Assembly: GCA_003577305.1 (NCBI GenBank)
Contig: QEVL01000015.1
Span: 20,862 to 84,861, forward strand
From: Burkholderiales bacterium
GTDB lineage: Bacteria; Pseudomonadota; Gammaproteobacteria; Burkholderiales; Burkholderiaceae_E
DNA: 64,000 nt
Direction: 5' to 3'
In this document: positions 39,956-50,060 of the stretch, one piece after another
Position numbering within the stretch: the first letter of the stretch is position 1
Layout: the number at the start of each line of letters is the position of its first letter
Translations under genes and position numbers: made by a program
The notes under the pieces: generated by a model
Told to the model about the DNA's origin: nothing
Seen by the model: only the letters and a program-made list of their open reading frames with translations
The model's database searches: none

Positions 39956-40309
39956 ATGTCCTTCCAGACCACCGCCTCCGGGCTGCAATACGACGACGTG
40001 ACGCCGGGAAGCGGCGACGAAGCGCGCGCAGGCCGGCAGGTGCGCGTGCACTACACCGGCTGGCTCTACGAAGACGGCCAGGCCGGGCGCAAGTTCGATT
40101 CCAGCAAGGACCGCGGCGAGCCGTTCACTTTTCCGCTCGGCGCGGGCCAGGTGATCCGCGGCTGGGACGAGGGCGTCGCCGGCATGCGGGTGGGCGGCAC
40201 GCGGCGGCTCCTGATTCCACCGGAACTGGGCTATGGCGCTCGCGGCGCAGGCGGCGTGATTCCGCCGAATGCGACGCTGCTGTTCGAAGTGGAGCTGCTC
40301 GGGGTCTGA
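39956..40309 (+). CDS. FKBP-type peptidyl-prolyl cis-trans isomerase
   Basis: 117-aa single-domain cytoplasmic FKBP without signal peptide. [87 protein letters not shown] contains all active-site residues (Tyr, Phe, Asp, Val/Ile, Trp, Tyr, Phe). The ATG is preceded by GAGGAAT. No link to neighbours is evident. Confidence 0.94.
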   Translation: MSFQTTASGLQYDDVTPGSGDEARAGRQVRVHYTGWLYEDGQAGRKFDSSKDRGEPFTFPLGAGQVIRGWDEGVAGMRVGGTRRLLIPPELGYGARGAGGVIPPNATLLFEVELLGV

Positions 40310-40365
40310 GCCCTGGCTGCAATCCCCGGTCCGTCTGCCCCGCCACCGCATCCGACGACGGTTCG

Positions 40366-42144
<1,779 letters not shown>

Positions 42145-42177
42145 GCGGTCGACGCCACGAGGCGGCGCGAACCCGAT

Positions 42178-42834
42178 TCAGCCCCGATGGATTCCGAGCG
42201 CGAGGTCGCCCACGAACGGGTTGCTGGCGCGCTCCTCGCCGAAAGTGGACATCGGTCCGTGGCCCGGGACGAAGGCGACGTCGTCGCCCAGCGGCCAGAG
42301 CTTGTCGGTGATCGACGCGACGAGCGTCGCATGATCGCCACGCGGAAAATCGGTGCGGCCGATCGAACCCTGGAACAGCACGTCGCCGACGATCGCGAGC
42401 CGGCTCGGCGCGTGAAAGAAGACCACGTGGCCCGGCGTGTGGCCCGGGCAATGGAGCACCTCGAGCGTCTGTTCGCCGAAAACGACCGTGTCGCCGTCCT
42501 CGAGCCAGCGATCGGGCTCGAAGGCCGAAAGGAGCGGAAAACCGAACATCTTCCCCTGGCTCGGCAACTGCTCGATCCAGAAGCGGTCCTCGCGCTGCGG
42601 ACCTTCGATCGGCACCCGGTGGCGCTGCGCGAACTGGCCGGCCTGGCCGCAGTGATCGATGTGGCCGTGCGTGAGGAACACTTTCTCGAGCGTTGCGCCC
42701 TCGCTGCGCAGTGCCGACTCGATGCGTTCGAGATCGCCGCCGGGGTCGATCGCGGCAGCCTGGCCGGTGCGCTCGCACACCAGCACCGAACAGTTCTGCA
42801 TGAAGGGCGTGACGGGAACGATCAGGAGCTTCAT
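42178..42834 (-). CDS. MBL-fold metallo-hydrolase (glyoxalase II-like)
   Basis: 218 aa. Metal motif VFLTHGHIDHCGQ (THxHxDH), second-shell HCPGHTPGHVVF, VGDVLFQGSIGRTDFPRGD and VPGHGPMSTFGEE complete the two-zinc site, as in YcbL/GloB-like hydrolases. It lacks the C-terminal helical domain of classic glyoxalase II and is close in length to E. coli YcbL, which has weak hydroxyacylglutathione hydrolase activity. Confidence 0.9.
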   Translation of the reverse strand: MKLLIVPVTPFMQNCSVLVCERTGQAAAIDPGGDLERIESALRSEGATLEKVFLTHGHIDHCGQAGQFAQRHRVPIEGPQREDRFWIEQLPSQGKMFGFPLLSAFEPDRWLEDGDTVVFGEQTLEVLHCPGHTPGHVVFFHAPSRLAIVGDVLFQGSIGRTDFPRGDHATLVASITDKLWPLGDDVAFVPGHGPMSTFGEERASNPFVGDLALGIHRG

Positions 42835-42841
42835 CGGCGCA

Positions 42842-43243
42842 TTATCGCCCGGCCGGCCCGGTTTTCTTCGCGGTCCAGGCGCAGCTGCGCAATGCCTCGA
42901 ATGGCACCACGCGCAACGCCGCCTCGTGGGTCGCCTCGAGCACCACCGGCGGCGCGACGCCCGCCTCCCAGGCCTCGCGCCAGCGCGCCGCGCACAGGCA
43001 CCAGCGGTCGCCCGGCTTCAGGCCCGCGAAGCGCCACTGCGGCTGCGGCGTGACCAGGTCGTTGCCGCGCGCCAGCGAGAACGCGAGGAACTCCTCGGTG
43101 ACGCGCGCGCACACCGTGTGCTCACCCGGATCGTCCGGACCGGTCTCGCAGCATCCGGTGCGCGTGTAGCCGGTGAGCGGGTCGAACGAGCAGGCCTGCA
43201 GCGGCCCGCCCAGCACGTTCTTCGATGGCTCGCGTTCGTTCAT
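42842..43243 (-). CDS. DUF2237 family protein
   Basis: 133 aa. The Cys-rich pattern NVLGGPLQACSFDPLTGYTRTGCCETGPDDPGEHTVCARVTEEFLAFSLARGNDLVTPQPQWRFAGLKPGDRWCLCAARWREAWEAGVAPPVVLEATHE is the complete DUF2237 signature, function unknown. Several conserved cysteines suggest metal or redox chemistry. It precedes the MBL hydrolase by 7 nt on the same strand, so the two are probably co-transcribed. Confidence 0.9.
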   Translation of the reverse strand: MNEREPSKNVLGGPLQACSFDPLTGYTRTGCCETGPDDPGEHTVCARVTEEFLAFSLARGNDLVTPQPQWRFAGLKPGDRWCLCAARWREAWEAGVAPPVVLEATHEAALRVVPFEALRSCAWTAKKTGPAGR

Positions 43244-43377
43244 GGCAGGGAGAGTGCGCGACGCTGCTGTGAATCGTGCTTCTCTTATACCATCGCTGGG
43301 AATTCCATCCTGCCTGCGAAGCCGGGCATGTCCGCGCCGATCACCGTTTCCAGGCGCCGCTCGCGCCCGCCTGCGCG

Positions 43378-43884
43378 TCAGAGGATCACCGGTCGATCCG
43401 GCAGCGCGTTCGCCCCGCCCGCAGCCGACGGGAAGGCTTCGACCAGCAACCGGTGGATGCGCTCGATCGCCGCGATCGTCCCGCGTTCGAAGTCGCCTTC
43501 GCGATACGCGGCTGCCAGCAATTCGCACACCTCGTGCCAGCGCGGCGGCGCGATCGCCGCGGCAGCCGCCCGGTCGGCGACGATCTCCACCGCGCGATCG
43601 GCCCACAGCACGTACAGCAGCACGCCATTGTTCGCGGCGGTGTCCCAGACCCGCAGCGCACCGAACGCCTCGAGCGCGCGATCGCGCGGCGTGCGACCGC
43701 GCCAGACCTCGCGCAGCGGCAGCGACGCTTCGATCGCGATCCGCAGTTCGGCCGAATGCGCCCGCTCGCTCCGCCCGATTGCCTCCTCGATGCGTGCGAG
43801 CAGCTCGTCGTGGAACACGCGGCGCACCGTACGCGCTTCGTTCAGCAGATGCGACCAGGTGCGCGCAAGCCTGCCTGCGTGCAT
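43378..43884 (-). CDS. TPM-domain protein (second TPM gene of the lemA cluster)
   Basis: 168 aa, no signal peptide. LEAFGALRVWDTAANNGVLLYVLWADRAVEIVADR is the TPM domain core (RVwdTxxRnGVLiyv). Starts one base inside the upstream stop (TGATG), so it is translationally coupled to the larger TPM protein. LemA plus one secreted and one shorter TPM protein is a recurrent bacterial trio of unknown role. Confidence 0.87.
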   Translation of the reverse strand: MHAGRLARTWSHLLNEARTVRRVFHDELLARIEEAIGRSERAHSAELRIAIEASLPLREVWRGRTPRDRALEAFGALRVWDTAANNGVLLYVLWADRAVEIVADRAAAAAIAPPRWHEVCELLAAAYREGDFERGTIAAIERIHRLLVEAFPSAAGGANALPDRPVIL

Positions 43885-44840
43885 CACCAGCCTCCCGAGG
43901 CGCCGCCGCCTCCGAAGCCGCCGCCGCCCCCGCGGAAGCCTCCACTGCCTCCACCGAAGCCTCCGCCACCGCCGCCGAACCCGCCCGGAAAGCCTCCCGG
44001 CCCCGAGCGCCAGGTGTGACGCCCGACCTGCCCCATCGTGCCGCCGGAGATCGACAGCAGCAACAGGAACAGCAGGAGACCGCCAAGCGCCGCCAGCAGC
44101 AACGGGGCGCCGAGCAGCCAGGCCGCGGTGCCGCCCAGCGCGCCGCCGAGCGTCGAGCCGAACAACCGGCCGAACAACTGGCGCAGGAACATCGCGACCA
44201 GGAAGACGCCGAGCACGATTGCCAGCCAGTTGGCCGGCTCGGCTTCGCGCTGCCCCGCCGGTTCGGACCACGCCGGCGGCAGCGGCTCGCCATCGATCAG
44301 CCGGCCGATGTCGGCCACCGCCGCCTGCAGGCCACCCGCGAAATCGCCCTGCCGGAAGTGCGGAGCGATCGTCTCGGCGATGATCCGCCGTGCCCGTGCG
44401 TCGGGGATCGCACCCTCGAGACCGTAACCGACCTCGATGCGCACCTTGCGGTCATCCTTCGCGACCAGCAGCAGCACGCCGTCGTCGACACGCTTGCCGC
44501 CCACCTCGCCGCGCCCGAGCTTCCAGGCCTCGACGACGCGGATGCCGAACTGCTCGATCGTCTCGGGCTGCGTCGTCGCGACGAGCAGGATCGCCGCCTG
44601 CGATCCCTTGCGGCGCTCGATCGCCTCGAGCTCCGCATCGAGCGCCTGTTTCTGCGCGGCGTCGAGCGTGGCGGTGAGGTCGACCACCCGGCCGGTGAGC
44701 GGCGGCACCGGCTGCAGCGGCTGCGCGAGACCGTTGAGCGCCAGCCCGAGCCACAGCAGCAGCGCCGCGACCGAGCGCAGCCCCGTGTTCACCCGCCTCA
44801 CCCCGTCTCGCCGCTCGCGTGGTCGCCGCGCCGCGGACAC
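43884..44840 (-). CDS. TPM-domain membrane protein with glycine-rich C-terminus (YgcG-like)
   Basis: Up to 318 aa. Signal peptide (LRSVAALLLWLGLALNGLAQ), periplasmic TPM domain (LTGRVVDLTATLDAAQKQALDAELEAIERRKGSQAAILLVATT...VDDGVLLLVAKDDRKVRIEVGYGLEGAIPDARARRII), membrane helices (~200-265), and a low-complexity Gly/Phe tail ending GGGGASGGW. Start is uncertain: ATG at 44840, or GTG at 44792, which puts a normal signal peptide at the N-terminus. Downstream of lemA. Confidence 0.88.
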   Translation of the reverse strand: MSAARRPRERRDGVRRVNTGLRSVAALLLWLGLALNGLAQPLQPVPPLTGRVVDLTATLDAAQKQALDAELEAIERRKGSQAAILLVATTQPETIEQFGIRVVEAWKLGRGEVGGKRVDDGVLLLVAKDDRKVRIEVGYGLEGAIPDARARRIIAETIAPHFRQGDFAGGLQAAVADIGRLIDGEPLPPAWSEPAGQREAEPANWLAIVLGVFLVAMFLRQLFGRLFGSTLGGALGGTAAWLLGAPLLLAALGGLLLFLLLLSISGGTMGQVGRHTWRSGPGGFPGGFGGGGGGFGGGSGGFRGGGGGFGGGGASGGW

Positions 44841-44865
44841 GCGTTCCCGTGCCGCAGGCGCGCCT

Positions 44866-45468
44866 TCATTTCGGCGCGCTTGCCGGCCGATCGAAGTTCA
44901 CCGCCGGCGGCTTCGCGATCGCCGCCTCGTTCTCCACCGTGAACTGCGGCTTGACCGCATGACCGAACAGCATTGCAGTGAGGTTCACCGGGAACTGGCG
45001 CACCAGCACGTTGTACTGCTGCACCGAATCGATGTAGCGCTTGCGCGCGACCGCGATGCGGTTCTCGGTGCCTTCGAGCTGCGCCTGCAGATCGCGGAAA
45101 TTCGCGTCGGACTTCAGCTGCGGGTAGTTCTCGCTGACCACCAGCAACCGCGACAGCGCGCTTCCCAGCCCGGCCTGCGCCTGCTCGAACTGCGACAGCG
45201 ATGCCGGGTCGGCCGGATCGACCCTGATCTGCCCGACGCGCGAGCGCGCCTCTGTGACCGCGATGAGCACCTCGCGCTCCTGGTCGGCAAAGCCCTTCAC
45301 CGTATTGACCAGGTTCGGGATCAGGTCGGCTCGACGCTGGTACTGGTTGATCACTTCGGACCAGGCCGAACGCGTCGCTTCGTCGGCCGCCTGGATCTGG
45401 TTGTAGCCGCATCCCGACAGCCCGCTCGCCAGCACGATCGCAACCACGATTCCGATGATTCGCCGCAT
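44866..45468 (-). CDS. LemA family lipoprotein
   Basis: 200 aa. Lipoprotein signal MRRIIGIVVAIVLASGLSGCGYN with lipobox LSGC, then the LemA helical domain (WSEVINQYQRRADLIPNLVNTVKGFADQEREVLIAVTEARSRV and NYPQLKSDANFRDLQAQLEGTENRIAVARKRYIDSVQQYNVLVRQFP). First gene of lemA-TPM-TPM, 25 nt before the next. Function in bacteria unknown. Confidence 0.93.
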   Translation of the reverse strand: MRRIIGIVVAIVLASGLSGCGYNQIQAADEATRSAWSEVINQYQRRADLIPNLVNTVKGFADQEREVLIAVTEARSRVGQIRVDPADPASLSQFEQAQAGLGSALSRLLVVSENYPQLKSDANFRDLQAQLEGTENRIAVARKRYIDSVQQYNVLVRQFPVNLTAMLFGHAVKPQFTVENEAAIAKPPAVNFDRPASAPK

Positions 45469-45556
45469 GATTCACGCTCCTGTCCGATGACCCGGCGAGT
45501 TTATCGCCTCCCGGGCAGACGCCGCCGACGCGCGATCCGTGGCACGGGCGCGCGGA

Positions 45557-46090
45557 TCAGGTGCGCAGGTGCGCAAACCGTTTCCGGAACTTCGCCACCT
45601 TGGGCGACACGACCGCACTGCAGTAACCCTGGTTCGGGTTGCGCTCGAAATAGCGCTGGTGGTACGGCTCGGCCGGATACCAGCGCCCGAGCGGCACGAC
45701 CTGCGTGACGATCCGCGCATCGAAGACGCACTCGCGTTCGAGCCGCTCGATCGCTTCCTGCGCCTCGCGCCGTTGCACCTCGTCGACGAAGAAGATCGCC
45801 GAGCGGTATTGCGAACCGACGTCGTTGCCCTGGCGATCGGGAGTCGTCGGGTCGTGAATTCCGAAGAAGACGTCGAGCAGATCGCGGTAGCCGATCCGCT
45901 GCGCGTCGAATTCGACGCGCACCGCCTCGGCGTGGCCGGTGCGTCCGCCGCAGACTTCCTCGTACGAGGGATCGGGCAGCGTGCCGCCGCAGTAGCCCGA
46001 CTCGACCGACAGCACCCCTTTCAGTTCGAGGAACACCGCCTCCAGGCACCAGAAGCATCCGCCGGCGAGCACCGCCACCCGTCTGTCCAT
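45557..46090 (-). CDS. msrA: Peptide methionine-S-sulfoxide reductase MsrA
   Basis: 177 aa. Catalytic GGCFWCLEAVF near the N-terminus, GYCGG, VEFDAQRIGYRDLLDVFFGIHDPTTPDRQGNDVGSQYRSAIF, and QRYFERNPNQGYC with the resolving Cys. Reduces the S epimer of methionine sulfoxide in oxidised proteins. Single gene, 31 nt downstream of the DUF1992 gene on the same strand. Confidence 0.95.
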   Translation of the reverse strand: MDRRVAVLAGGCFWCLEAVFLELKGVLSVESGYCGGTLPDPSYEEVCGGRTGHAEAVRVEFDAQRIGYRDLLDVFFGIHDPTTPDRQGNDVGSQYRSAIFFVDEVQRREAQEAIERLERECVFDARIVTQVVPLGRWYPAEPYHQRYFERNPNQGYCSAVVSPKVAKFRKRFAHLRT

Positions 46091-46121
46091 CGTAGAGTCC
46101 TCCGCAAGCGCGTGTCAGCCT

Positions 46122-46550
46122 TCAGGCGCGCGCGATCTTTTCGGCAAATGCCTGGCGGTACTCGAGCGCTGCGCCACTGGTGAGCCGCGCACCCCGCCGC
46201 TCGAGCGCGATCGCCATTGCGACGATGCGCCGCGCACGATGGCCCGAACCGGCGTCGTCGGCTGCGCCGCGCTCGCCGCGCCCGAAGCGGTTGCCCGACG
46301 CCGGCTGCGGCTCCGCAGGCTCGTCGAGCGCCTTGCCGAGCAGCGCATCGATGTCGCGCAAGGCCTCGACCTCCGGCGGCACGAAGCCGGCGTTCTTCAG
46401 GATGCGCCAGGCCACGCGCAGCTCTTCGGGCACCAGCCGGTCGTCGTCGAGCTCGAGCGGGCGCCCGCTGCCGGGCAGGTCGTCGAACGCGCCCTGCCGG
46501 CGCGCCTCCTCGATGCGCCGCTCGATCAGGTCGTCGAAAGCCGCGAACAT
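46122..46550 (-). CDS. DUF1992 (DnaJ-homolog, C28-like) protein
   Basis: 142 aa. FDDLIERRIEEARRQGAFDDLPGSGRPLELDDDRLVPEELRVAWRILKNAGFVPPEVE is the DUF1992 domain, annotated as DnaJ homologue subfamily C member 28-like although no J domain is present. C-terminal helices are less conserved. Role unknown. Upstream of msrA. Confidence 0.88.
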   Translation of the reverse strand: MFAAFDDLIERRIEEARRQGAFDDLPGSGRPLELDDDRLVPEELRVAWRILKNAGFVPPEVEALRDIDALLGKALDEPAEPQPASGNRFGRGERGAADDAGSGHRARRIVAMAIALERRGARLTSGAALEYRQAFAEKIARA

Positions 46551-46601
46551 GGCTGCAGTGTACGACGGGCGAGGCCCCGACCTCCGCCGGCCCCGCCACG
46601 C

Positions 46602-48977
46602 TCAGTGAGCCCGCGCTGCGAGCAGTTGCGCCTTGCGCGCCGCCTCCTCTCTTGCGCGGCGCACCGTCGTGTGCAGCTGCGTCGCGCCGGTGTGGTACTG
46701 AACCGGCCAGCCGATTCCGCGGAAGTCGTACTCCGCCGCCGCATGCAGCGTGAAGTACGGGTCGGCCAGGTGCGGCCGCGCGAGCGCGACCAGGTCGGCG
46801 CGACCCGAGATCAGCAACGTGTTCACCTGGTCGGCCGTGGTGACCGCGCCCACCGCCATCGTCGCGATGCCGGCCTCGAGCCGCACCTGCTCCGAGAACA
46901 CCGCCTGGTACATGCGCCCGTACACCGGTTTCGACGCCGGGTCGGTCTGCCCGGTGGAGACGTCGATCAGGTCGCAGCCGGCCGCCTTCATCGCGCGCGC
47001 GATCTCCACCGTGTCGGCGCCGGTGGTTCCACCCGGGATCCAGTCGGTGGCCGAGACGCGCACGCTCATCGGCTTCGCCCGCGGCCAGACCGCGCGCACC
47101 GCCTCGAAGACTTCGAGCGGAAAGCGCAGCCGCTTCGCGAGCGATCCGCCGTACGCGTCGCTGCGACGATTGGTGATCGGCGACAGGAAGCTCGCGAGCA
47201 GGTAGCCGTGCGCCATGTGCAGTTCGAGCATGTCGAAGCCCGCGCGGTCGGCGCGGATCGCGGCGCTGCAGAATTGCGCGATCGTCTCGTCCATGTCGTC
47301 GCGGCTCATCTCCCGCGGCACCTGGCTCACCCCGTCGTGATACGGCAGCGGCGAGGGCGACAGCAGCGGCCAGTTGCGCTGGCCGCGCGACTCGTCGATC
47401 GGCCAGTCGGCCTGCTCCCAGCCGACCTGGGTCGAGCCCTTGCGGCCGGCGTGGCCGATCTGCATGCAGATCTTCGCTTCGGTGTTCGCGTGCACGAAGT
47501 CGACGATCCGGGCGAAGGCCTGCGCCTGCTCGTCGTTCCACAACCCGGTGCATCCGGGCGTGATGCGGCCTTCGGGCGAGACGCAGGTCATCTCGACGAA
47601 CACCAGCCCGGCGCCGCCGAGCGCGCGCGAGCCGTAGTGCACCAGGTGCCAGTCGTTGGGCAGGCCGTCGGTCGCCGAGTATTGCGCCATCGGCGACACC
47701 ACCACCCGGTTCGGCAACCACATCTCGCGCAGCCGGAAGGGCGCGAACATCGGCGGCGCGTCCACCCATTCCGGCCGGCCCGTATCCGCGATGCCGAGCC
47801 GCTTCGCCTGGTCGCGGTTCCACCACTCGGTCGCCTCCTTGACCACTTCGGCATCGCGAAGCCGCAGGTTCTCGTAAGTGATCTGCTTGCTGCGCGTGAG
47901 CAGCGACACGTGGAACTGCGTGGGCGACATGTGCCAGAAGCGTCGCACGTTCTCGAACCAGACCAGCGACACGTTGGCCGAATGCTGGATGCGCCCCACT
48001 TCGTCGCGGCGTGCCTCCTCGTAGGCGGCCAGTGCGGCATCGATCTGCGCGGCGCGCCCCGCAGCGCCGCCGCGCACGTGCTCGACCATCGCCCGGTTCA
48101 GTGCGATCGCGTCCTCGAGTGCGAGCTTGGTGCCCGAGCCGATCGTGAAATGCGCGGTGTGCGCGGCGTCGCCCAGCAGCACGAACGGCGTGTCGCCGTC
48201 GCGGTGCCGCCAGCTGCGGCAGGTGATCGTCGGGAACTGGCGCCAGAACGAGCGGTTGGCGAGCACCCGCGCGCCGTTCAGGTCGTCGGCGAAGATCCTC
48301 TCGATCAGCGCGACGGTCGCCGCCTCGTCCTGGATGCCCAGCCCCGAGGCGAGAAACGCGTCGTTGGTCGTCTCGATCACGATCGTGCTCTCGCCCGGCG
48401 TGTACTGGTAGGCGTGCATGTTCCAGATGCCGCCGGGGCCCTCGCGGAAACTGTAGTAGAAGCCCGGCAGGTCCATTTTCGCGCCGAGCCAGACGAAACG
48501 ATTGGTGCGCAGGTCGACGCCCGGCTCGAAGTGTGCCTTCCAGCCTTCGCGCACCGCACTGTTGATGCCGTCGGCCGCCACGACCAGGTCGGCGCCACGA
48601 TGCGCGTGCACACCCGGATCTTCGGTGCGGTAGCGAACCTCGATGCCGAGTTCGTCGGCGCGCCGCTGCAGGATCTGCAGCAGGCTCAGGCGGCGCACTC
48701 CGGAGAAGCCGTGTCCCGAGGACTTCAGCACCTGGCCCTTGTACTGCACGTAGATGTCGTCCCAGTACGCGAAACTGGCAGCGATCTCGCGATGCGTCGG
48801 CTCGTCGGCCTCGCGCAGGTTTCCGAGCGTCTCGTCCGACAGCACGATGCCGAAACCGAAAGTGTCGTCGGGGCGGTTGCGCTCGACGACCGAGATCTGC
48901 GCTGCCGGAAACGACTTCTTCAGCAGGATCGCCGAATAGAGTCCCGCGGCCCCGCCGCCGATCACGTCGATGCGCAT
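46602..48977 (-). CDS. Bifunctional aryl-CoA hydroxylase/reductase (salicylyl-CoA 5-hydroxylase or 2-aminobenzoyl-CoA monooxygenase/reductase type)
   Basis: 791 aa, two fused flavoenzymes. Residues 1-~390: FAD monooxygenase with MRIDVIGGGAAGLYSAILLKKSFP, the second dinucleotide motif VVAADGINSAVR and VLLGDAAHTAHFTIGSGTKLALEDAI. Residues ~410-791: Old Yellow Enzyme barrel (FRLREMWLPNRVVVSPMAQYSATDGLPNDWHLVHYGSRALGGAGLVFVEMT, IGHAGRKGS, LHMAHGYLLASFLSP). This architecture is that of Azoarcus 2-aminobenzoyl-CoA monooxygenase/reductase and salicyloyl-CoA 5-hydroxylase. Its partner CoA ligase is not adjacent. Codons at the N-terminus fix the ATG at 48977. Confidence 0.92.
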   Translation of the reverse strand: MRIDVIGGGAAGLYSAILLKKSFPAAQISVVERNRPDDTFGFGIVLSDETLGNLREADEPTHREIAASFAYWDDIYVQYKGQVLKSSGHGFSGVRRLSLLQILQRRADELGIEVRYRTEDPGVHAHRGADLVVAADGINSAVREGWKAHFEPGVDLRTNRFVWLGAKMDLPGFYYSFREGPGGIWNMHAYQYTPGESTIVIETTNDAFLASGLGIQDEAATVALIERIFADDLNGARVLANRSFWRQFPTITCRSWRHRDGDTPFVLLGDAAHTAHFTIGSGTKLALEDAIALNRAMVEHVRGGAAGRAAQIDAALAAYEEARRDEVGRIQHSANVSLVWFENVRRFWHMSPTQFHVSLLTRSKQITYENLRLRDAEVVKEATEWWNRDQAKRLGIADTGRPEWVDAPPMFAPFRLREMWLPNRVVVSPMAQYSATDGLPNDWHLVHYGSRALGGAGLVFVEMTCVSPEGRITPGCTGLWNDEQAQAFARIVDFVHANTEAKICMQIGHAGRKGSTQVGWEQADWPIDESRGQRNWPLLSPSPLPYHDGVSQVPREMSRDDMDETIAQFCSAAIRADRAGFDMLELHMAHGYLLASFLSPITNRRSDAYGGSLAKRLRFPLEVFEAVRAVWPRAKPMSVRVSATDWIPGGTTGADTVEIARAMKAAGCDLIDVSTGQTDPASKPVYGRMYQAVFSEQVRLEAGIATMAVGAVTTADQVNTLLISGRADLVALARPHLADPYFTLHAAAEYDFRGIGWPVQYHTGATQLHTTVRRAREEAARKAQLLAARAH

Positions 48978-49140
48978 CTCGCTGTCCCCTCGCGTGGCTG
49001 GATCCGCGGCTGCTTGCCGCGCAATTGCTTGAAGTCTAAAGTATTGTCTCCACGGAGTCACGAAATGCACAGGACGATCGTGCAGCCGAAGGCACGGTGC
49101 GCCATCCGGCGATGACTGCGGTTCGGGTGGTCGCGCCGCG
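48978..49140 (-). promoter_or_regulatory. Promoter region of the aryl-CoA hydroxylase gene
   Basis: 163 nt upstream of the hydroxylase. An AT-rich segment at 49024-49047 contains the partly symmetric CTTGAAGTCTAAAG and, on the minus strand, a TACTTT -10-like hexamer. Such AT-rich dyads often bind MarR-type regulators in aromatic-CoA clusters, but no regulator gene is adjacent. Confidence 0.3.
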
Positions 49141-50007
49141 CTACTGCACCAGCGGCGTCTCGGCAGCGTCGAGTTCGACCCCTTCGAGTGCCGCCTGCGC
49201 CGCGAGCACTCCGAGGTACTGGCGCAGCGCGGTCGTCCAGGCCTGCTGGCGCAGCGCGACCGCCACTGCGCCGCGCACCGTCTCGTAGGATCGCGCGAGC
49301 CCGGGCTCGCGTGCCAGCACCTCCACCACGTGCAGGCCGAAACGGCTGCGCACGAGCCGTGGCAGCACGCCCACCGTCTGCTGCCCGAACAGTTCGCGCG
49401 CGAACTCGGGTGCGCAATCGGCGGCATGCAACCATCCGAGCGCCCCGCCCGCGGCGCCGCTGGGGCAGTTCGACCACTCACGTGCAGCCGCGGCGAACGC
49501 ATCGACGCCGCCGTTGCGCTCGGGACCGGCTGCCGCGTCATCTGCCCCTCGCGGGTCGTGGCAGCGCAGCTTCAGCAGCAGCTCCTGCGCACGCGGCAGC
49601 AGCGCATTGAGGTCGACACCGGGCGTGACCGCGAACAGGATGTGGCGCGCCAGCAGCCGCTCGCCGCTCGCGTAACGCGCCGGATTCGCGGCATGGTGCC
49701 TGCGGCAGTCTTCCTCGGAAGGCTCGGGCACGCGCAACTCGCGCTCGAGCAGCGCCTCGATCGCGGCCGCCGCCGCTTCGCTCGGCACGCCGTCGTCGCT
49801 CGCCTCGTCGCCAGCTGCGAGCAGGCCGGCGCGCTGCGCCTGCTGCCGCAGCAACTCGGTGCAGGCACGCCGGCGCAGCTCCGCGACATCGGGCGGCGCG
49901 CCCGGGGCATGCAGCGCAACGCCGTTGACCCGGGCGACGCTCCCGGCGTGCGCCACGCCAGTCGCAACCGGAGCAGCTGCCTGCCTGTGAAGTTCCACGA
50001 TTGCCAT
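49141..50007 (-). CDS. Cytoplasmic parvulin-type peptidyl-prolyl isomerase (NifM/PpiC-like) of the nar operon
   Basis: 288 aa without signal peptide. The N-terminal helical region is followed by a parvulin domain: SGERLLARHILFAVTPGVDLNALLPRAQELL, EWSNCPSGAAGGALGWLHAADCAPEFARELFGQQTVGVLPRLVRSRFGLHVVEVLAREPG. The ending of the domain (FGxHVVxV) is standard. A GGAGG site precedes the ATG. Its place as last gene after narI is common in betaproteobacterial nar operons, and a role in folding NarGH is inferred from position only. Confidence 0.87.
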   Translation of the reverse strand: MAIVELHRQAAAPVATGVAHAGSVARVNGVALHAPGAPPDVAELRRRACTELLRQQAQRAGLLAAGDEASDDGVPSEAAAAAIEALLERELRVPEPSEEDCRRHHAANPARYASGERLLARHILFAVTPGVDLNALLPRAQELLLKLRCHDPRGADDAAAGPERNGGVDAFAAAAREWSNCPSGAAGGALGWLHAADCAPEFARELFGQQTVGVLPRLVRSRFGLHVVEVLAREPGLARSYETVRGAVAVALRQQAWTTALRQYLGVLAAQAALEGVELDAAETPLVQ

Positions 50008-50060
50008 CTGCTGGCCTCCCGTCGTCGAATTCGCCGGCGTGCGGCGCGTGCCTGCGATGC

